Origin: a virus
Length of the DNA: 49,222 nt
Direction: 5' to 3' (one strand)
IMG/VR virus record: IMGVR_UViG_3300044822_000012
Location: 1-49,222 of that record
A program made the position numbers and the translations under genes. Shown here one piece after another: positions 37,176-45,805 of this stretch (its first letter is position 1; each line of letters starts with the position of its first letter). The notes beneath the pieces were generated by a model. It saw nothing but the letters and a program-made list of their open reading frames with translations. It ran no database searches and was not told the DNA's origin.

Positions 37176-40100
37176 CTAATAGTCCCTGAATATGAGGGCG
37201 ATGTTGGCTTGGGCGAGCGATGCGCCAGTCTGCACGATTCGTGACAAGGCCATCGAGACAGGGATACCAAGACCTGTGGCGGAGTATATCCCCATCCCAC
37301 CGAAGAGATTCGTGGTACTTGCCGTCGCGGCGGTGAATTCGGCGTAGTTCGCGCCCGCGCCCGTCTGCAGGTTGTTGCCGCCCATCATGGAGAGCGTCTG
37401 CCCATAGCTGGTGTTGCCCGTCGAATTGGTCGAGAAGTTGAAAGCGACGAAATACTCGCCCGGCGTCATGTACATATTCATGGGCACGGACACGGGCCGG
37501 ATCGCGCCCGCGAGAAGCTGCGTGTTGCCTGAATTGTTGGACCCGTACGTGTAGGTTGCCGCCACCGAGCCCGTCGAGAGCGAGGAGAGCGTTGAGCCAT
37601 TTAAGGTGAATACCGCCGCATAAGCCGAGATCACAACGCCCGCGGTACTCGCGTTCGCGCCAGAGCCCTGCAGCCAGGATACGAGCGCGTCCACCCGGCT
37701 CGCGGTCACCCCTTGCTGGGGCGCGACGTATTGCACGCTGATCGCCGCATTGGTGGGCGGCGCAATCGCCGTGAGCTGCTGCCCGACAGGCCAGATCAAG
37801 CGACTCAATGGTGCGGCGGGCTGTGCGGAGATCACCACCGTTCCATTCGAGATCCCGACCGATGCGCCGCCCGCGCCACTCAAAAGCAGCGAGCCGATCG
37901 AACCAGTGCCAAACGACGTCAGCACCGTATTGCCGGTCGCAAAGAGCGATTGGCTTAAAGCCGTGGTCGCAGGCGCCGAGACGACCAGCGCACCGCCCTG
38001 CCAGCCCCCTGACACGAGGCCGCCGGCAAAGGATACGTTTAGGCTCGACAGCGCGTACGTGCTTGAAGTCGTTCCGGTCGTGTTGCCGGCGATGTACGCG
38101 GCGCCGCTCGTGACACCGCCGCCGCCACCACCCGTGCCAGAGATAACGAGTGCGCCATTGGTAAAGCCGACCGAGATATTGCCGGCGCCCGAAATGCTGA
38201 GCGAACGTGCGTCAAAGGTCGAAGACGTAGCGCCTACGGTATTGGCGCCCGTGACATAGAGCCCTTCGGTCTGCGCCGACTGGCTGGCGTAGATGACATT
38301 CGAGCCGTTGGTGAAGCCTAAAGTGATAATCCCCGAGCCGTAGGTCGACTGTGAGCGCGGGTCGAAGGTCGTCGAACTCGCATAGATGGTATTGCCGGCG
38401 GCATAACCGCCCTGGGTCTGGTTGCTCTGCGTGGTGATATAGGGGGGCACCGCCAGCGTGAAGCCGGCGGTATTGTTCGTGCCGAGGATCACCGAGCCCG
38501 CGGTGGACGTGGTCACGAAGCCAGTTGCGGCAATGTTACCCGAAGCCTGCGTCTGCACGGACTGACCGCCGAATGCGATGGACGCCGTGATCGTGCCGTT
38601 ATTCAGGCCAAAAGTGATGTTATTCGAGTTCGCGAAGGTAAGGCCGCCGAACGTATTGGACGTGGTACCCGCCGACACCGACAAGTTCGCTGCGCCAGAG
38701 ATGGTGATGGTATTCGAGTTCTGCGACAACGTGACGTTGTTGCCACCCGCCAAGACCAACGTGCCCGCGGTGATCAACGCCGGAGTGCCGGACACCTGGC
38801 CGCCGATGCTGACGCTGTTGAGGCCCTGCGTCTGGATGGACTGCGTAGTGATGTACGCAGGGACACCGAGCGACAACCCATTCGTATCCAGTGTGCCCAC
38901 GAGCGCGGTGCCGACGTTAGGACCTGTCGTAAAGCCAATGCCAGCAAGGCCGGTCTGCGCGGACTGTGTCGTCAAGAAGGCAGGGACACCGAGCGATAAC
39001 CCCGCCGTATTCAGCGTCCCGACGACCGCCGTGCCTGCGGTGGTCGCCGAACTAAAGCCAGTACCTGCGATAGCACCGCTCGCCTGCGTCTGGACCGACT
39101 GGCCTGCGGTCAGGCCGAAGGTCGCGGTGAGCGTGCCGTTATTCAGGCCCCACGAGACATTATTGGAATTCGCGAAGGTAAGGCCATTGAAGGCGCCGCT
39201 CGTAGTGCCGGCCGATATCGAGACCGTTGCCTGGGCCGCCGTATTCGCCGAGATGGTCACCGACTGGCCATTCTGGGAGAGCGTGATGTTATTGCCGCCG
39301 GCCAAGAAAAACGTTCCTGACGAGACGAGCGCGAGCGTGCCCACGGTATTGCCGCCGAGCGAGACTTCGACAAGATTCTGAGTCTGCACCGATTGCGTGG
39401 TGATATACGCCGGTACGCCGAGCGAGAGACCCGCGGTATTCAGTGTGCCCTGAAGGACGGTCCCGACTGTCGGGCCGGACGTAAAGCCGGTGCCGGCGAT
39501 CCGGCCAGAGGCTTGGGTCTGCACGGACTGCGTGGTCAGGAAGTTGGGAACTCCGACCGAGAGGCCCACCGTATTCAGCGTGCCAACCAAAGCAGTGCCG
39601 GCCGTCGAGGCCGAGCTGAAGCCGGTCCCGGCGATGGCGCCCGAGGCTTGCGTCTGGGTCGACTGACCCATCAAGCCAGCCGACACCGTGACGGAATTGC
39701 CGTTTTGCGACAAGGTAACGTTGTTGCCGCCGGCCAAATAGAGCGTGCCCGTTGAAACGAGTGCGGGCGCCCCCGAGACGTTCCCAAAAATGGATACATT
39801 GTTGAGGCCCTGCGTCTGTACCGACTGAGTCGTCAGGTACGCCGGTACGCCGAGCGAGAGACCCGACGTATTCAAGGTGCCCTGAAGCGCAGTGCCCGTC
39901 GTCGAGCCCGAAGTGAATCCCGTGCGGGCGATGGCGCCAGAGGCTTGCGTCTGCACAGTCTGCGCGACCGTAAAGGTCACGGTGCCATTGGAAAGGCCCG
40001 CCGAAACGTTATTCGCGTTGCCGAAGGTGAGGCCCGTGAATGCGCCGCTGGTGGTACCGCCCGAGACGGGCAGCGGGGACGGCGCCACCGAACCGGCCGA

Positions 40101-40502
40101 GATGGTCACCGAGTTTGCACTCTGCGACAGCGTTACGTTGTTGCCGCCCGCCAGGAACAGCGTGCCCGAGGAGACGATGGCCGGCGTGCCGGCAGTGTTG
40201 GTGCCGCCGACGCTCGCATTGAAGCCGCCACCACCCTGCAACGTGATCGACTGCCCCGCCTGAGAGAGCGTGATGTTATTGCCACCGATAAGGCTGAGCG
40301 TGCCCGACGAGATTACTGCCGTCGCGCCCGCCGTATTGCCACCTGGAGCGAGCGCGATGCCACCACGGGTGCCAATGAAATTGGCGATATCGGATACGCC
40401 AATGGCGTAGTTGGTCGACTGCGCCGTACGCGCGATCGGTATCAGGTCGCCTGACTGAGCGGGTTGTCCTGGCGGGAGTTCAGAGATTTTCTCATTGGCC
40501 AC
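37176..40502 (-). CDS. repeat-rich tail fibre (1108 aa)
   Basis: The N-terminus VANEKISELPPGQPAQSGDL, then IPIARTAQSTNYAIGVSDI is the classic start of a phage fibre-base module. The body is built from at least five GGNN(V/I)TLSQ blocks and six QTQASG.IA.TGF...LGVPAYLTTQ blocks of about 40 residues. The last 180 residues are a non-repeated domain (VGQQLTAIAPPTNAAISVQY and onward) and are the best candidate for receptor contact. The start is GTG 40502. It is one of four adhesin-sized genes in this operon. Confidence 0.75.
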   Translation of the reverse strand: MANEKISELPPGQPAQSGDLIPIARTAQSTNYAIGVSDIANFIGTRGGIALAPGGNTAGATAVISSGTLSLIGGNNITLSQAGQSITLQGGGGFNASVGGTNTAGTPAIVSSGTLFLAGGNNVTLSQSANSVTISAGSVAPSPLPVSGGTTSGAFTGLTFGNANNVSAGLSNGTVTFTVAQTVQTQASGAIARTGFTSGSTTGTALQGTLNTSGLSLGVPAYLTTQSVQTQGLNNVSIFGNVSGAPALVSTGTLYLAGGNNVTLSQNGNSVTVSAGLMGQSTQTQASGAIAGTGFSSASTAGTALVGTLNTVGLSVGVPNFLTTQSVQTQASGRIAGTGFTSGPTVGTVLQGTLNTAGLSLGVPAYITTQSVQTQNLVEVSLGGNTVGTLALVSSGTFFLAGGNNITLSQNGQSVTISANTAAQATVSISAGTTSGAFNGLTFANSNNVSWGLNNGTLTATFGLTAGQSVQTQASGAIAGTGFSSATTAGTAVVGTLNTAGLSLGVPAFLTTQSAQTGLAGIGFTTGPNVGTALVGTLDTNGLSLGVPAYITTQSIQTQGLNSVSIGGQVSGTPALITAGTLVLAGGNNVTLSQNSNTITISGAANLSVSAGTTSNTFGGLTFANSNNITFGLNNGTITASIAFGGQSVQTQASGNIAATGFVTTSTAGSVILGTNNTAGFTLAVPPYITTQSNQTQGGYAAGNTIYASSTTFDPRSQSTYGSGIITLGFTNGSNVIYASQSAQTEGLYVTGANTVGATSSTFDARSLSISGAGNISVGFTNGALVISGTGGGGGGVTSGAAYIAGNTTGTTSSTYALSSLNVSFAGGLVSGGWQGGALVVSAPATTALSQSLFATGNTVLTSFGTGSIGSLLLSGAGGASVGISNGTVVISAQPAAPLSRLIWPVGQQLTAIAPPTNAAISVQYVAPQQGVTASRVDALVSWLQGSGANASTAGVVISAYAAVFTLNGSTLSSLSTGSVAATYTYGSNNSGNTQLLAGAIRPVSVPMNMYMTPGEYFVAFNFSTNSTGNTSYGQTLSMMGGNNLQTGAGANYAEFTAATASTTNLFGGMGIYSATGLGIPVSMALSRIVQTGASLAQANIALIFRDY

Positions 40503-40517
40503 GATGAAGGCTCCCGA

Positions 40518-43187
40518 TCACGGAACGAGCAATTCCACGGTGTAGCCTTCAAGGGTGATGGTGTCGGTGGTGACAGCGGTGGTGGAGTTGAAGTTGATGT
40601 AAAGCGCAGCAGTGGTCGAGAGCGTCGAGGTAGTGAAGTTTGAGCTGTAGGTCTTACCCGTCGGGTTGGAGCAGGTATCAAGTGCGTACTGCTGGGACGA
40701 AGCCGCGTTGGTTTCGTATAAGAAGTCTTCGCACACCGCGCTCGACACGCTTGAACTCGATTCCGCTGCGACCAGGATTTGCGCACCGCCGGTCACAGCG
40801 CCGGAGCTGGTATTCACGCGCACGATCAGGGTTTTGGTATCGGTGTTGCTTGTCATCTGCCAGCGGGTGATGACACGCAGGGTGGCACTATTCTGCAGCA
40901 TGTTCGCGGGGATTGTGCAGACCGCCATGTTGGTTTCGCTGGTCGTGCCGCCGGTGTTGCTCACCGCCGCGCCGGACGAACACCCCGGCACAACGTAGAC
41001 GCCGCCCATCGGTCGCCAGGAGGAGTTGTTGTAGCACTCCTCCGCGCCCCACGAGGAGTTATAGCGGCACTCGCCGTTGGCGGGTGAGCCCGGCCGCTGA
41101 CCATAGGTGCCCACCGCGAGCTGGTCCGCCCCCGTCGTGGTCGAGTTCAGGCCCGAACTGGTGCCCAGCGTGGTGAATGAGCCTGCCGCCGCCGTCGTCC
41201 CGCCTATCGCCGGGGGGGACGCGAGGTAGGTCGAAAACCCCGTGCCCGATACCGTACTCGACGCCGATAGAGTCGTGAACGATCCGGCCGCCGCAGTGGT
41301 GCCGCCGATGGCGGGGGGCGAGGCGAGATAGGTGGAAAACCCCGTGCCCGATACGGTGCTCGACGCCGAGAGGGTGGTAAAAGAACCAGCAGCCGCAGCG
41401 CTCCCACCTATCGCCGGGGGGGACGCGAGGTAGGTCGAAAACCCCGTGCCCGATACGGTGCTCGACGCCGAGAGGGTGGTAAAAGAACCAGCAGCCGCAG
41501 CGCTCCCACCTATCGCCGGGGGGGACGCGAGGTAGGTCGAAAACCCCGTGCCCGATACCGTACTCGACGCCGATAGAGTCGTGAACGATCCGGCCGCCGC
41601 GGTGGTGCCGCCGATCGCGGGGGGCGAGGCGAGGTAGGTCGAAAACCCCGTGCCCGATACCGTACTCGACGCCGATAGAGTCGTGAACGATCCGGTCGAC
41701 GCTATGAGCGCGCCGATGGCCGGAGGCGACGCCAGGTAGAATGCAAAACCGGAACCAGACACTGTGCTGGACGAAGACAGCGTGGTGAATGCGCCAGTGG
41801 ATGCTGTGGTCGCCCCGATGGGCGTGCTGTTAAAGCCCCCTGTTACTTGGCTGTTCGCGGTGGAAGTTGAATCAATGGCCCAGTTGGTCGTGGTTCCTGC
41901 GCCGCCCGAGCCGCCATTCCCTGAGATGAATAGACCATAGTTGGTCGTCGTGCCAGCGCCGGAACCTGTCGGCGTCTGAATCTTCACCCCGTAGTTGAGC
42001 ATTGTGCCGCCGCTCGCGGCAGAGGCGCTGGTGAGCGCTGCAAGGCTTGTGTTATTTGCGGCGATCTGGATATTACTGACCGTGCCGCTCGTGATGCCAT
42101 TGCCAGTTTGCAAAGGTTGAGCAAGGTAGCAATAGTTAGCTGCGGGCGCGGCGGTCAGCGCGGTTGCACGCGAGTCAGTCCAAGTCCCGCATGCCGAGTT
42201 ATACGCTACGACGGGAGGCGTGGTGTGCGTGTAATCGGAGTTGATCTGCAAGCCTGTGGCGGTGATGCCTTCAAGCACGCTGATGCTGGCGCCAGCATTG
42301 TCCAGTGCCGGCGCGGCAAGGAGCCCGATAATCGTTACCGGCGTGGCGCTTGTTGGCGCGAACGCCTCCGTGGCGTTGATACTGGCGAGCGCGGTAGCAG
42401 TGCCTGCGGTCTCGGTGCCATTCACAAGCAGTGTACTTTCATTATCGCTTTGCACCCCGCCGTTGATCCCGACGGTGGTGAAGTTGCCGCCTGCCGCCGT
42501 CGTGCCGCCGATCGCGGGCGGGCTCGCGAGATAAGTCGAAAAGCCGGACCCGGACACTGTGCTGGAAGCCGCGAGCGTCGTGAACGATCCCGCGGCCGCG
42601 GCGCTGCCGCCAATGGCAGGAGGCGACGCGAAGTATGTCGAGAGCGTCGATCCCGCCAGTTCGTTCGCGTTGACAATACCGCTCCCGCTAAAGGTGAGCG
42701 TGCTGCCCGTTCCAAGCGTCATGGTCGCGGTGGTATTAGTGCCCGAGCCAATGGCATCGAATGTCGTGGCGGCAGAGGGCGTGGCGCACGCGCCGTCACC
42801 ACGCAAGAAGGTGGTGCTGGAACAAGTGCCCGTCCACAGCCCGTAGACGTTCGCCGCCGTCGCAGCCGCAATCGCGGTGCCGTTCGCCTCCAAGAGTCCG
42901 GTAATGGTCGTGGTGAGGGTAATGGCCGGCGTGGTGGTCGCCGTAGCCACCGTACCCGCGAAGCCATTGGCACTCGCCACGGAGACGCTGGTGACGGTGC
43001 CGGAGCCACCCCCGCCCGTGGCGTTGATCGTTACGGCCCCCGTGCCACCAGTCGGCGAGATAGTGACATTCGTGCCCGCAACGATCTGCGAGACACCTGG
43101 CACATAGGTGTTGCCACCAGGCTGTGCCTGCGGAATCGCCATGTAGGCGACACCGAGCCCAAAAAGTCCTAGCCAACGAGCGCGCAT
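40518..43187 (-). CDS. tandem-repeat fibre with possible signal peptide (889 aa)
   Basis: The first 22 residues (MRARWLGLFGLGVAYMAIPQ) are a plausible but weaker Sec signal. The body is T/S/G-rich; residues about 470-675 are six tandem 34-residue units (core TVSGTGFSTYLASPPAIGG), with two more copies nearer the N-terminus. The end (GQRPGSPANGECRYNSSW, then ECYNNSSWRPMGG, and a 110-residue beta domain) is unique. It is a likely tail fibre. The stop-start overlap TAATG links it to the preceding gene. Confidence 0.7.
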   Translation of the reverse strand: MRARWLGLFGLGVAYMAIPQAQPGGNTYVPGVSQIVAGTNVTISPTGGTGAVTINATGGGGSGTVTSVSVASANGFAGTVATATTTPAITLTTTITGLLEANGTAIAAATAANVYGLWTGTCSSTTFLRGDGACATPSAATTFDAIGSGTNTTATMTLGTGSTLTFSGSGIVNANELAGSTLSTYFASPPAIGGSAAAAGSFTTLAASSTVSGSGFSTYLASPPAIGGTTAAGGNFTTVGINGGVQSDNESTLLVNGTETAGTATALASINATEAFAPTSATPVTIIGLLAAPALDNAGASISVLEGITATGLQINSDYTHTTPPVVAYNSACGTWTDSRATALTAAPAANYCYLAQPLQTGNGITSGTVSNIQIAANNTSLAALTSASAASGGTMLNYGVKIQTPTGSGAGTTTNYGLFISGNGGSGGAGTTTNWAIDSTSTANSQVTGGFNSTPIGATTASTGAFTTLSSSSTVSGSGFAFYLASPPAIGALIASTGSFTTLSASSTVSGTGFSTYLASPPAIGGTTAAAGSFTTLSASSTVSGTGFSTYLASPPAIGGSAAAAGSFTTLSASSTVSGTGFSTYLASPPAIGGSAAAAGSFTTLSASSTVSGTGFSTYLASPPAIGGTTAAAGSFTTLSASSTVSGTGFSTYLASPPAIGGTTAAAGSFTTLGTSSGLNSTTTGADQLAVGTYGQRPGSPANGECRYNSSWGAEECYNNSSWRPMGGVYVVPGCSSGAAVSNTGGTTSETNMAVCTIPANMLQNSATLRVITRWQMTSNTDTKTLIVRVNTSSGAVTGGAQILVAAESSSSVSSAVCEDFLYETNAASSQQYALDTCSNPTGKTYSSNFTTSTLSTTAALYINFNSTTAVTTDTITLEGYTVELLVP
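41166..41780. repeat. 102-bp tandem array (6 units)
   Basis: Six contiguous 102-bp units encode the 34-residue fibre repeat. Five are near identical in protein. In DNA they fall into two sequence classes: one class is duplicated exactly (the units around 41356-41457 and 41458-41559), while the flanking units share a second set of synonymous bases. One diverged unit lies at the 41690-41780 end. Confidence 0.85.
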
Positions 43188-43834
43188 TAGTACGGTGCCG
43201 CGCCGCTCTGCACAAAGATCGCTTTGATCGACCCCGAGCCCGAGTTCAAAAGCACCCGCCCCCAGATGGGCACGATCAGGAAATTCGTCTGCAGCGACGC
43301 CGTTGCCGCCACCGCGTTCGTGTCATTGGTCGTGATCCACACATAGCTTGACGGGGTGCCAGTCGGGGAATCCATGTTGCCGTCGTTTGAGGACTGCACC
43401 GTGAAACTCACCGTCCCCGTCACGTTGACCTGGATCGACACGGTGCCGGGCGAATACTCGTCGAGGCGCACCCAAGGCGTTGCCGCCAAGGGTGAGCCGC
43501 CGTTACCGACGGTGACGGCGCCCGTCGCGGCACCGTTAATGGCAATCGAGGTGATCGTCATATAGTCAAGGGCCGAGGTGATCGACGAGCCCGCGTTCGT
43601 CAACGTCTCCGTCACGAGCGTTCCCGTTGGCGTCGTGCCCGTGAGGGTGAAGGCGTGCGTGGTGTCGGTGGTGGTGATCTTCACCCGCTGCGGATTCGGG
43701 AGCATGGCCACGCCGCCTGTCACGAGCGAGCCGTTCAGGGTCAAGTTGCCCGCAGCGCCAGGCGTCTGCGACAGGCTGATGTTATTGGCGGCTGTGGTGC
43801 CGACCGGACCCGCGGAAACTACGACTGGACGCAT
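43187..43834 (-). CDS. structural protein of capsid region (215 aa)
   Basis: A T/S/G-rich beta protein starting RPVVVSAGPVGTTAANNISL with VKITTTDTTHAFTLTGTTPT and a C-terminal WGRVLLNSGSGSIKAIFVQ. Proteins with this pattern occur next to capsid genes in environmental tailed phages and are probably head-decoration or tail components. ATG 43834 overlaps the preceding mini-gene's TAA (TAATG). Confidence 0.6.
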   Translation of the reverse strand: MRPVVVSAGPVGTTAANNISLSQTPGAAGNLTLNGSLVTGGVAMLPNPQRVKITTTDTTHAFTLTGTTPTGTLVTETLTNAGSSITSALDYMTITSIAINGAATGAVTVGNGGSPLAATPWVRLDEYSPGTVSIQVNVTGTVSFTVQSSNDGNMDSPTGTPSSYVWITTNDTNAVAATASLQTNFLIVPIWGRVLLNSGSGSIKAIFVQSGAAPY

Positions 43835-43899
43835 TAAACTGCTCCGCTCACGGCGTATAACGCCGCCTTACGTTCGTAAGCTACTTTCACTGGTTCCAT
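43834..43899 (-). CDS. 21-residue mini-gene
   Basis: A 66-base frame with GGGAG nine bases before its ATG (43899) encodes MEPVKVAYERKAALYAVSGA plus Val. Its TAA overlaps the next ATG. It lies after the terminator at 43916. It could be a small virion peptide or a leader that couples translation; no similarity is recognised. Confidence 0.45.
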   Translation of the reverse strand: MEPVKVAYERKAALYAVSGAV

Positions 43900-43915
43900 C
43901 TTTTGTGCTCCCTTA

Positions 43916-43944
43916 AGCAAAGACGGGGGCACAAGGCCCCCGTC
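43916..43944 (-). terminator. hairpin terminator after the capsid gene block
   Basis: On the minus strand GACGGGGGC, a CTTGT loop and GCCCCCGTC form a perfect 9-bp stem (43944-43936 and 43930-43922), followed by TTTGCTT. The stem is strong but the T-run is short, so it may attenuate, leaving more transcript for capsid genes than for fibres downstream. Confidence 0.7.
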
Positions 43945-43968
43945 GAGCAACGTACCTACTTCAAAGCC

Positions 43969-44274
43969 TCAGTCCATCGACTCCGACATCACGGAGCGAC
44001 CGGGGGGCTGCTTACCAGAGTGACTGGACGTCAGAGGGCTGCTGTCAGAACCCGCGCGGCCACCGCTCTTGCGCGGCATCCGGCCGGCGTGTCCGCCGCT
44101 TTTCATGCCCGCCACTGCCATGCCGCCCGACTTACGCTTCGCGCGTCCGCCGTGCTTTTTCGCCTCTCCTTCCTTCGCAGGACCACTCGGTTCGGTGCGA
44201 TCCTTCGGGTTGTCCTTTTCGTCCATCTCGGCGTCATTCGTGCCGCCAGTGCCTTTATGCTTTCTGCCTTTCAT
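43969..44274 (-). CDS. basic low-complexity phage protein (101 aa)
   Basis: A very Lys/Arg/Gly/Ser-rich protein: MKGRKHKGTGGTNDAEMDEK, then KKHGGRAKRKSGGMA and repeated (K/R)SGG(H/R)AG. I recognise the HGGRA(K/R)RK pattern from small proteins next to capsid genes in podoviruses; it may bind packaged DNA. The terminator at 43916 follows within 25 bases. Confidence 0.65.
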   Translation of the reverse strand: MKGRKHKGTGGTNDAEMDEKDNPKDRTEPSGPAKEGEAKKHGGRAKRKSGGMAVAGMKSGGHAGRMPRKSGGRAGSDSSPLTSSHSGKQPPGRSVMSESMD

Positions 44275-44285
44275 TTCATCTACTC

Positions 44286-44867
44286 CTAAGAAGCGCTGTT
44301 GACGCCCGCGAGATATTCGACAATAAGGGTACCGATGCCGCCAGTGCCGGAGCCTGACAGAATCACGATTTGCACGTCCTGCGTGCCCACATTATCCCAG
44401 TTGCCGATCTGTGTCGCGCCCGTTCCGGGTGTGATGGTGACCGAGCCCACAGTGCCGAGCCCCGTTACCGCTTGCGAGCCCGTGAAGGCCGTAGCTGATG
44501 CACCCGAGCCCACTTCAAGTGTCGTGGTCGTCACCCACGCAGTCGTCACGACCAGCTTCATGCTGGTGATCATACTCTGCGCCGGGATCACAATCGGACA
44601 CGCGAATTGATTGGTCGTGCCGTTATTGGATGCCTGCGTGATCACGCACGTCTGCGCCATATGCACATAGCCGCGATTCGCCGTGCCGGTGGTGCCGCCG
44701 ACGCCTGCGAGGTTATTCGAGCCGTCGGAGTGGATCACGTTGCCCGCGAGGAGCGGACCTGCAAAGGTCGTGCCCGGCAGCGCGGGCGAGCCGTTCGGCT
44801 GCGTGAGCGCGCCTTCGTTGATATCAGGATATGCCTGACCGGAGGTGGGGACGATGTAGGTGGTCAT
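44286..44867 (-). CDS. capsid-region structural protein (193 aa)
   Basis: A beta-rich protein (TTYIVPTSGQAYPDINEGAL, later CVITQASNNGTTNQFACPIV and VTTTTLEVGSGASATAFTGS). The pattern resembles cement or decoration proteins placed directly downstream of the major capsid gene. There is no specific family match. Confidence 0.6.
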   Translation of the reverse strand: MTTYIVPTSGQAYPDINEGALTQPNGSPALPGTTFAGPLLAGNVIHSDGSNNLAGVGGTTGTANRGYVHMAQTCVITQASNNGTTNQFACPIVIPAQSMITSMKLVVTTAWVTTTTLEVGSGASATAFTGSQAVTGLGTVGSVTITPGTGATQIGNWDNVGTQDVQIVILSGSGTGGIGTLIVEYLAGVNSAS

Positions 44868-44876
44868 TGCGTGCTC

Positions 44877-45791
44877 CTACGACGTCGGGAAGTTGCCGTA
44901 AATTGCCCGCCAGTTAAAATAGCTTAGGGAGTACCGCTCATAGCCTTTGACCAGCAACGTGTCGGTGGTGAAGTCCACCTGCATGTCGGTCTCGAAGGGC
45001 ATACGCGACATGTACGCGAGGCCCGCGATATTGGTCAGCAAGTACCACGCATAGGACGACGTCAAGAAGTCCATGACCATATAGCCTTCGGGAATGCCAC
45101 CGGCTGTGGACAGGATCGCGTTCACGTCATTGTCCGCCGTGCCGGGCCGCAGCTCCGTCTTCGTGAGACGAATCGCCACCGGCTCCAACTGCGGGGGGAC
45201 GATCAGCTTGCGACCGCGCGAGAACATGCGCAGACCCGCCTGGTCCTTGAAGTTGTAGCGAATGTTGATCTGCGTGTTGAGCAGTGTCGCTTCGTTCAAA
45301 TCGACCTGCGTCGCGGGCGTATTGCCGATCGTGCCGCCGTCGATCGGGTGCGCGGTCGAACAGAGCGCCACGCCGTCGCCGTTCACTGCCGCGTTATAGG
45401 TCGTTGCGGTATTGAGTACGTTCGCGCCGTAGATTTCCTTCGTTTGATGGAAGGATTCGATCAACCCCAGGTTCGATGGGTGAAATTGCGTCTTGTAGAG
45501 GTTGTCATCTATGGCTTTACGTGTGATCGCATAACCCAGGCCAATCTCATTGTGCTCCTGGTTGTAGATGTAGCGTTCGCCCGCGCCGTTGTCGAAAGCG
45601 GTCTGGCCGCCTTCAGTCTTGAGCTGTGCGAGTCCCAAGTAGCGCATCTCGGCCGTGCGCTCTAGCGCCAGCTTCGAGTCGAACTTGGTAAAGACCTTGT
45701 CGTATTGAGTCGGTATCTGCTCGTACTTGCCGGTGAGCCCACGCAGGCCGGGGAGGAGCAGGTCTTTGATCGCACTAAGGTTAATAGCCAT
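44877..45791 (-). CDS. major capsid protein (Mu gpT/HK97 type, 304 aa)
   Basis: Characteristic stretches are LLLPGLRGLTGKYEQIPTQY, the E-loop-like region AERYIYNQEHNEIGLGYAIT (in outline), NGDGVALCSTAHPIDGGTIG, and the P-domain/A-domain RGRKLIVPPQLEPVAIRLTK. These are strongly typical of Mu-gpT-like major head proteins with the HK97 fold. At 304 residues the size is normal. It forms the icosahedral shell. Upstream is a decoration-like gene and downstream are minor capsid genes, matching the usual order. Highly expressed from the promoter at 46545. Confidence 0.88.
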   Translation of the reverse strand: MAINLSAIKDLLLPGLRGLTGKYEQIPTQYDKVFTKFDSKLALERTAEMRYLGLAQLKTEGGQTAFDNGAGERYIYNQEHNEIGLGYAITRKAIDDNLYKTQFHPSNLGLIESFHQTKEIYGANVLNTATTYNAAVNGDGVALCSTAHPIDGGTIGNTPATQVDLNEATLLNTQINIRYNFKDQAGLRMFSRGRKLIVPPQLEPVAIRLTKTELRPGTADNDVNAILSTAGGIPEGYMVMDFLTSSYAWYLLTNIAGLAYMSRMPFETDMQVDFTTDTLLVKGYERYSLSYFNWRAIYGNFPTS

Positions 45792-45805
45792 TTACATCTG
45801 CTCCG

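Noticed and set aside
38578-39381. 267-codon plus-strand frame rich in Val/Pro
   Set aside because: It is the antisense image of the fibre repeats at 37176-40502 and repeats with their period.
41166-41780. CRISPR array
   Set aside because: The repeats are contiguous 102-bp coding units without spacers, in frame with a fibre gene, and no cas gene is present.
42108-43172. 354-codon plus-strand frame
   Set aside because: Antisense to the repeat fibre; Arg/Gly-rich shadow of Ser/Thr/Ala codons.
37176-43187. Diversity-generating retroelement target
   Set aside because: No reverse transcriptase, template repeat or adenine-directed variation could be seen in the window.
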